Origin: Herbidospora cretacea
Lineage (GTDB): Bacteria; Actinomycetota; Actinomycetes; Streptosporangiales; Streptosporangiaceae
Reading direction: 5' to 3'
Assembly: GCF_001570605.1 (NCBI RefSeq)
Contig: NZ_BBXG01000002.1
Span: forward strand, 526,922 to 590,921
DNA length: 64,000 bases
Shown: piece after piece, positions 62,856 through 64,000 of the stretch
Layout of the letters: each line of letters opens with the position of its first letter
How positions within the stretch are numbered: the stretch's first letter is position 1
Notes under the pieces: model-generated
What the model was told of the DNA's origin: nothing
The model's database searches: none
Seen by the model: the letters and a program-made list of their open reading frames with translations, nothing else
Position numbers and translations under genes: made by a program

Positions 62856-64000
62856 GTGGTACGACGCGAACGTTGGGTGGTGATCGCCACCCTCGCGCTG
62901 CTGCAGGTGTTCGTCATCGCCGCGGGCGTTTACCTCGTGGTCAACGGCACCGAGCGGATTCCGATACAGGCCGCCGCCCCCAGACCGGCCCCCACACCGA
63001 TCGTCACGGCACCGCCTGTTCTGATCGCCGCGCTGGACGGCCCTCTCCCGGCTAAGAGTACTTTGACCACCCTCCTTCGTGACGCCATGGGTGACCCCGG
63101 AATAGGCGGCAAGGTCGCAGGTACGGTCATCGACACCGAAACCGGGGAAACCCTGTTCGACGGCGGCTCGACCACCGCGCTGACCCCGGCGTCCACCACC
63201 AAAGTGGTCACCGGCGCGGCGGCCCTCGCCTCGATCGGCGCCGATGTGACCTTCGCCACGACGGTCGTCCAGACCGCCCCCGGCAAGATCGTTCTGGTCG
63301 GCGGCGGCGATCCGACCCTCGCCGGGCCCAAGGCCGACACCCGCGACCACTATCCGCGCGCGGCCACCATGGCGGCCCTGGCCTCCCGCACCGCCAAGGC
63401 GCTCAAGGCCGCCGGGGTGACCTCGGTCACACTCTCCTACGACGCCTCGCTCTTCCAGGGCCCGGTGACTGCCCCCGGCTGGAAGCCGACCTACGTCCCC
63501 GAGGGGAGCGCGTCCCCGGTGACCGCGCTGGCCATCGACGAGGGCCGCGTCGTGCCCCGCCAGGACTTCCCGCGCTCGGCGAACCCGCCCGCCGACGCCG
63601 CCAAGGCGTTCGGCGGCCTGCTCGGCAAGTACGGCATCAAGGTCGGCAAGACGATCAAGCCCGGCAAGGCCGCGCAGCCCGCCCAGGAGCTCGCCCGCGT
63701 CGAGTCGGCCCCGGTCTACGCCCTGGTCGAGCGCATGCTCACCGAGAGCGACAACGACCTGGCCGAGGCGCTGGCCCGCCACGTCGCCATCGCCGAGAAG
63801 CAGCCCCACACCTACGCCGGCCAGGCCAAGGCCTACAAGGCGGTGCTGACCCGGCTCGGCATCACCGAGGGCGTCGAGGTCCACGACGGCAGCGGCCTGT
63901 CGACCACCAACCGGATCACCCCGGCCGCGCTGGCGAAACTGGTCGCCCTCGGCGCGTCCCCGCGCCATCCCGAGCTCCACTCGCTCGTCAGCGGGATGCC
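62856..64000 (+). CDS. dacB: D-alanyl-D-alanine carboxypeptidase/endopeptidase (PBP4, peptidase S13), 3' truncated by the window end
   Basis: The open frame runs off the window; 381 residues are visible. An N-terminal membrane/signal segment ('RWVVIATLALLQVFVIAAGVYL') precedes a peptidase S13 domain. The SxxK active site is in 'LTPASTTKVVTGAAALA' and the SxN motif in 'LTESDNDLAEALARHVA'. The KTG motif would lie beyond the end. It trims D-Ala or cross-links of peptidoglycan. GTG 62856 follows GGGAGAGG. Its position next to ppa agrees with the actinobacterial ppa-dacB-tilS-hpt-ftsH region. Confidence 0.93.
   Translation, partial: MVRRERWVVIATLALLQVFVIAAGVYLVVNGTERIPIQAAAPRPAPTPIVTAPPVLIAALDGPLPAKSTLTTLLRDAMGDPGIGGKVAGTVIDTETGETLFDGGSTTALTPASTTKVVTGAAALASIGADVTFATTVVQTAPGKIVLVGGGDPTLAGPKADTRDHYPRAATMAALASRTAKALKAAGVTSVTLSYDASLFQGPVTAPGWKPTYVPEGSASPVTALAIDEGRVVPRQDFPRSANPPADAAKAFGGLLGKYGIKVGKTIKPGKAAQPAQELARVESAPVYALVERMLTESDNDLAEALARHVAIAEKQPHTYAGQAKAYKAVLTRLGITEGVEVHDGSGLSTTNRITPAALAKLVALGASPRHPELHSLVSGM

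Overview
The window is chromosomal DNA from a high-GC actinomycete. Signs of this are codon third positions that are nearly all G/C, frequent GTG starts, many 4-bp ATGA/GTGA gene overlaps, an actinobacterial ppa/dacB pair at the right edge, CBM2/CBM6-type secreted hydrolases, and ECF sigma factors carrying SnoaL domains. A Streptosporangiales-type soil actinomycete is my best guess; that is inference, not something the sequence proves. Genes are packed tightly. No gene-free stretch exceeds 300 bp; the longest are about 30748-30999, 46371-46590, 24532-24732 and 26734-26917. I found no rRNA, tRNA, IS element, phage or CRISPR array.

Layout. 1-3.5 kb: three secreted or surface proteins, the first a DUF11-repeat protein cut by the window edge. 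3.5-7.2 kb: a TetR repressor divergent from an MMPL exporter plus a flavin monooxygenase-like gene, with two operator copies between them. 7.3-12 kb: an FAD/NAD(P) protein, a GT4 glycosyltransferase, and a SigJ-type sigma factor divergent from an FAD oxidoreductase. 12-15.3 kb: a large GH95 alpha-fucosidase with two CBM6-like modules. 16-24 kb: a two-component system, aldo/keto reductase, HAD phosphatase, secreted HNH nuclease, SnoaL protein, SGNH hydrolase and P450. 23.5-31 kb: hemicellulose-degrading genes (CE4-CBM2, a clan GH-A enzyme with FN3-CBM2, and GH10 xylanase) interrupted by an Rpn/PD-(D/E)XK-like protein and an SDR/LysR pair.

30.9-34.5 kb: metH behind a probable S-adenosylhomocysteine riboswitch. 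34.5-37.4 kb: an ECF sigma factor with a SnoaL protein, then two tandem secreted paralogues. 37.4-39.1 kb: a DprA-like gene translationally coupled to a ComF-like phosphoribosyltransferase, the gene content of the ShosTA anti-phage/toxin-antitoxin system; this is the most interesting unit here. 39-41.2 kb: a CopD/CtaG-type copper membrane protein. 41.3-46.4 kb: a small-gene pair, a homocysteine methyltransferase with acetyltransferases, an alpha/beta hydrolase and a methyltransferase. 46.6-49.2 kb: the molybdate transporter modABC. 49.2-56.7 kb: a MurG-like transferase, Spo0M, a voltage-gated channel with a calcium-channel-like filter, a LysE exporter, two SDRs (one lacking catalytic residues), an ABC-F ATPase and a lipoprotein. 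57.9-61.2 kb: a cluster containing a membrane-tethered sigma-like protein. 61.2-64 kb: an NlpC/P60 hydrolase, ppa and dacB (cut by the window end).

Themes that connect the genes: extracellular polysaccharide breakdown (GH95, CE4, GH-A, GH10), methyl/homocysteine metabolism (metH, its riboswitch, the mmuM-like gene), envelope maintenance (MurG-like, NlpC/P60, DacB, MMPL) and several sigma-factor circuits.
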